Shown: in pieces, positions 24,990-26,439 of the stretch
Layout of the letters: each line of letters starts with the position of its first letter
Numbering within the stretch: position 1 is the stretch's first letter
NCBI GenBank assembly: GCA_041574955.1
Contig: JBFGNS010000046.1
Span: 1-26,439, forward strand
Direction: 5' to 3'
Source of the DNA: CALZJC01 sp041574955
GTDB taxonomy: Bacteria; Acidobacteriota; Thermoanaerobaculia; Multivoradales; JAHEKO01
Length of the DNA: 26,439 nt
The notes under the pieces: model-generated
Seen by the model: the letters and a program-made list of their open reading frames with translations, nothing else
The model's database searches: none
Told to the model about the DNA's origin: nothing
Position numbers and translations under genes: made by a program

Positions 24990-25859
24990 ATGAGCAGCTG
25001 GGGCCTCGCGATCGGGCTGGTGCTGGGCGCCGTCGCCGCCTTCGCCGCCGAACCGCCGCCCGAATGTCCCGAGACGGCGGTGCGCGACCTGCTGCCGGAG
25101 CTGGTGGCTCCGATGCGGGGCGAGGCGCCCATCTGGCTGGTCGACGGGTTCGCCACCGGCTACTGGACCGCGGCCGACGCGCCGGTCAAGACCCTGTGGG
25201 TGTTGTCCCGCGACGCCGGCGGTCCGCTGGTGGCGACCGGCCGCCGGCTGAGCGACGGCCAGCCGCTCCGCTTCCGGGACGCCACCGCCGACGCCCCCGG
25301 CGAGCGGCTTGTGGTCGCCGACCCTCTAGCGCGCTCGGTGGTGCCGGGTGGTGCGACGACCGAGGTGCTCGAGCGGTACGCCTTCGTGCCGAGCTACCTG
25401 ATCTACCCGGCTCCCGGCTGCTGGCAGGTGACGGCGCGACTGGGGGAGCGGGAGCGCCGGATCGTCATCCACGTGCGCGCCGCCGGGCCGCTCGAGGTGT
25501 TCCTCGCCGAGGAGTCGCCGGCGCCCGAGCGCCGGGCGGTGAGCGTCCCTGCCACCGGCGAGACTCTCTACCTTCCGCCCACGCCGGTCCTCACCGCCGC
25601 CGACGTGGCGGAGGTGGAGATCGGCGAGGACGCCTTCGGACGTCCGACGCTCGAGCTGAGCTTCACTGCCGGGGGCTCCGCGAAGCTGCGCGAGGTCACC
25701 CGCGCGAACGTCGGCAAGCGCCTCGCCTTCGTGAGCGGCGGCGAGATCCTGACCGCACCTCTGATCTACCGGCCGATCGCCGACGGCGTGGCGGTTATCG
25801 GCGGCGAGGGCCTGGCAACCGAGATCGAGAGCCTGGCGGCGCGGCTGCGCCAGCGCTAG
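24990..25859 (+). CDS. Secreted protein with a stand-alone SecD P1-head-like domain
   Basis: The 289-residue product opens with a signal peptide (SSWGLAIGLVLGAVAAFAAE). An N-terminal region of about 130 residues (for example PIWLVDGFATGYWTAADAP, FVPSYLIYPAPGCWQVTARL) that I do not recognise follows; it has beta-sandwich character. From about residue 205 the sequence follows the SecD periplasmic P1-head pattern: EIGEDAFGRPTLELSFT, AKLREVTRANVGKRLAFV, GGEILTAPLIYRPIADGVAV, then a final EIESLAARLRQ helix. In SecD this element is followed by six membrane helices; here the protein stops. It is therefore not a SecD fragment with membrane parts but a periplasmic protein reusing the head. AGGATGG lies about nine bases before ATG 24990. 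Function unknown. Confidence 0.75.
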   Translation: MSSWGLAIGLVLGAVAAFAAEPPPECPETAVRDLLPELVAPMRGEAPIWLVDGFATGYWTAADAPVKTLWVLSRDAGGPLVATGRRLSDGQPLRFRDATADAPGERLVVADPLARSVVPGGATTEVLERYAFVPSYLIYPAPGCWQVTARLGERERRIVIHVRAAGPLEVFLAEESPAPERRAVSVPATGETLYLPPTPVLTAADVAEVEIGEDAFGRPTLELSFTAGGSAKLREVTRANVGKRLAFVSGGEILTAPLIYRPIADGVAVIGGEGLATEIESLAARLRQR

Positions 25860-25865
25860 CGTCCG

Positions 25866-26439
25866 ATGGACGAGACCCACTGGTTTCGCTACCCGGAGCC
25901 CGCCGCCACCGGGCTGATGGCCGAGGAGTGGCCAGAGCGCAGGCTGGCCGGCACCGGTTATCTCGAGCTTCAGTTCTTGTCCCGGACCGACTACTTCGAA
26001 CCGTGCCGGTACTATCCGTGGCGGCAGCTCGAGATCCGTGGCTGCGAGCGGATCGCCTCGTCCCACCTCCACCGGCACCGCCTGACGCTCGGCAACGGTG
26101 GTGCCGCGACGCTCGAGCAGGCGACGCCGATCGGAGGCGAGGCGATCGGCCGGCGTGAGTTCGAGTGCGCCTGGCAGGAAGCGATGGCGGCGACCGCCGC
26201 CGCCTGGCAGGAGCTCGCGGACTCGTTGCCGCCTGGCTCGTGGGTGACGGGCGAGACCTACCGCTTCTACCCGCAGGGGGTCCTGGTCGACTTCGGCAGG
26301 GAGTTCCTGGGGTGTATCCCGCACCCTGCCTACCAGCGGTTCGGGCGGCAGCCCGAGCTCCTGCAAGTCGAGATTCCGGTCACCTGCCGGGTGCTCGAGC
26401 ATGATCACCGCGACCAGTGGGTATGGCTGGAGCCGGAGA
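25866..26439 (+). CDS. Unrecognised protein, 3' end outside the window
   Basis: An open frame from ATG 25866, six bases after the preceding stop, runs 191 codons to the right edge without a stop. The translation begins MDETHWFRYPEPAATGLM and is rich in Trp, Tyr, Phe, Arg and Glu. It has no signal peptide or membrane helix in the visible part, and includes FLSRTDYFEPCRYYPWRQL, SSHLHRHRLTLGNGG and GETYRFYPQGVLVDFG segments. Composition and third-base GC bias fit a real gene. The tight spacing suggests an operon with the SecD-head gene. I do not recognise a family and assign no function. Confidence 0.65.
   Translation, partial: MDETHWFRYPEPAATGLMAEEWPERRLAGTGYLELQFLSRTDYFEPCRYYPWRQLEIRGCERIASSHLHRHRLTLGNGGAATLEQATPIGGEAIGRREFECAWQEAMAATAAAWQELADSLPPGSWVTGETYRFYPQGVLVDFGREFLGCIPHPAYQRFGRQPELLQVEIPVTCRVLEHDHRDQWVWLEPE

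Overview
The window is about 26 kb of very GC-rich DNA (roughly 70% by eye). The densely packed genes, frequent 4-base start/stop overlaps, an outer-membrane export system and the gene families present fit a Gram-negative, high-GC bacterium. Acidobacteriota (Thermoanaerobaculia-like) is my best guess. There is no rRNA or marker gene here to prove it, so treat the taxonomy as inference.

Region 1 (1-13346, minus strand) is an extracellular or capsular polysaccharide locus. In transcription order it holds an outer-membrane beta-barrel protein, a Wza-type export protein, a Wzc-type chain-length regulator/tyrosine kinase, a CpsB/YwqE-type PHP phosphatase, a secreted repeat protein, and a small secreted Cys/Trp-rich protein with its own likely promoter. 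These are followed by sugar-nucleotide genes: UDP-GlcNAc 6-dehydrogenase, 2-hydroxyacid dehydrogenase, SDR epimerase, CMP-sugar-type cytidylyltransferase, HAD phosphatase, DegT/StrS aminotransferase, and a second epimerase running off the left edge. Four successive junctions are 4-base NTGA overlaps starting with GTG, CTG, ATG and TTG. The enzyme set suggests a CMP-activated acidic amino sugar, possibly new, whose synthase is not in view.

Region 2 (13369-17056) continues the polysaccharide theme. It has an O-antigen ligase/polymerase (plus) converging with a 101-base overlap on a 550-residue membrane-anchored helical protein (minus), then a VanZ-like membrane protein and a small PqqD-like protein (plus). 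A 14-base perfect inverted repeat covers the end of the PqqD-like gene and looks like a REP-type palindrome.

Region 3 (17171-24414) is a methionine/one-carbon module, metF and metH, both on the plus strand. It is split by a minus-strand pair encoding a NodU/CmcH carbamoyltransferase and a PIG-L deacetylase, which look like polysaccharide or secondary-metabolite modifiers. metH is preceded by a good promoter, a SAM-I-clan riboswitch that I could fold by hand into P1-P4, and a terminator-like hairpin ending six bases before the start codon.

Region 4 (24446-26439, plus) holds a VOC/PhnB-like protein, a secreted protein with a free-standing SecD P1-head-like domain, and an unrecognised gene cut by the right edge. 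No stretch longer than 300 bases lacks a gene; the longest, 20642-20898, is the metH control region. I saw no tRNA, rRNA, CRISPR array, transposase gene or origin.
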